Program-made: the position numbers and the translations under genes
Shown here: positions 16,518 to 16,776 of the stretch, in pieces
Layout of the letters: the number at the start of each line of letters is the position of its first letter
Numbering within the stretch: position 1 is the stretch's first letter
The notes under the pieces: generated by a model
What the model was told of the DNA's origin: nothing
Seen by the model: the letters and a program-made list of their open reading frames with translations, nothing else
Databases searched by the model: none
Assembly: GCA_036939355.1 (NCBI GenBank)
Contig: JALLAP010000190.1
Coordinates: 1 to 16,776 of the forward strand
Direction: 5' to 3'
Source: Thalassiosira profunda
Taxonomy: Eukaryota; Bacillariophyta; Thalassiosirophyceae; Thalassiosirales; Thalassiosiraceae
DNA length: 16,776 nucleotides

Positions 16518-16776
16518 ATGGGTCTCAGACATCTCGCCGCGTTACTCCCGTTGGTCGCGCCCCTCGTCCAGGCGAAGGGCCCCGCGCGGAAGCGATCGAA
16601 CGCCGCCCGCTATCAATCGAAGGTCCGGGCCGACGAGGCCTATGACCCGTACCTCGGATTGGAGGCGAAGCAGCCCCGTCGCGACCTCCAGGAGGAAATG
16701 TCCGTCGCCACGACCGCCGCCACGACCGGGACCGGCCCCACCGAGCCGGAAGACACCGGCACGCCGCCCAACTACA
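16518..16776 (+). CDS. N-terminus of a secretory-pathway protein (runs off the window)
   Basis: An open frame from ATG 16518 continues without a stop for 86 codons to the edge of the window. It begins MGLRHLAALLPLVAPLVQA followed by KGPARKR, a good signal peptide (n-region with Arg, hydrophobic core, A-X-A-like VQA cleavage site near residue 19). Basic sequence, a Tyr-containing segment (YDPYLGLEAKQP) and a Thr/Pro/Gly-rich stretch follow. The start is supported by the signal peptide and by the preceding splice-acceptor-like sequence. The product family is unknown. The layout (signal peptide, short basic pro-like region, low-complexity ectodomain) recalls the two minus-strand membrane proteins nearby, but no shared motif is seen in the visible part. 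Another frame is open across the same bases, but it has no such features. Confidence 0.62.
   Translation, partial: MGLRHLAALLPLVAPLVQAKGPARKRSNAARYQSKVRADEAYDPYLGLEAKQPRRDLQEEMSVATTAATTGTGPTEPEDTGTPPNY

Overview
The window looks like nuclear DNA of a diatom, probably a centric of the Thalassiosira type. Two lines of evidence support this: GT-AG introns of about 90 to 140 bases, and two neighbouring single-pass membrane proteins of a kind I associate with diatoms. One of these has a signal peptide, an EF-hand/cysteine lumenal domain and an acidic cytosolic tail. The species is an inference; no rRNA or other marker is present.

Layout. (1) 418-9127, plus strand: one long gene of the TRANK1-like (TPR and ankyrin repeat-containing protein 1) UvrD/SF1-type helicase family. 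It has two clear introns (3599-3689 and 3752-3890) and a duplicated N-terminal module. The helicase motifs I, II, III and IV are present, but the reading frame breaks at about 5000-5020, exactly where the second RecA-like half (motifs V and VI) should be. The C-terminal helical part then continues in another frame to 9127. A second frame problem lies at about 740-915. The gene is either decaying or contains local assembly deletions. (2) 9220-11847, minus strand, tail-to-tail with gene 1 at 92 bases: a secreted-then-membrane-anchored protein with an EF-hand-like loop, one TM helix, a repeat-rich cytosolic tail and one 102-base intron. (3) 12579-14351, minus strand: a second single-pass protein. 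Its ectodomain and length differ from gene 2, but its tail carries the same short helical module, so genes 2 and 3 look like diverged relatives in tandem. (4) 16518 to the window end, plus strand: the first 86 codons of a protein with a signal peptide.

The 2.2 kb between genes 3 and 4 is gene-poor and repeat-rich. It holds three degenerate tandem copies of a 177-187 bp unit (15011-15555) and an 11-nt minisatellite (15867-15940). Two TACGTA-rich palindromic stretches (14921-14962 and 15971-16005) bracket the repeat block and may mark the ends of an element.

Genes 2, 3 and probably 4 enter the secretory pathway and could act at one membrane, with the shared tail module as a common cytosolic contact. 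Gene 1 is unrelated to them. The most novel material is the gene 2/3 tail module, the stop-free 3n intron of gene 2 that would encode a hydrophobic segment if retained, and the large clean-edged loss inside the helicase.
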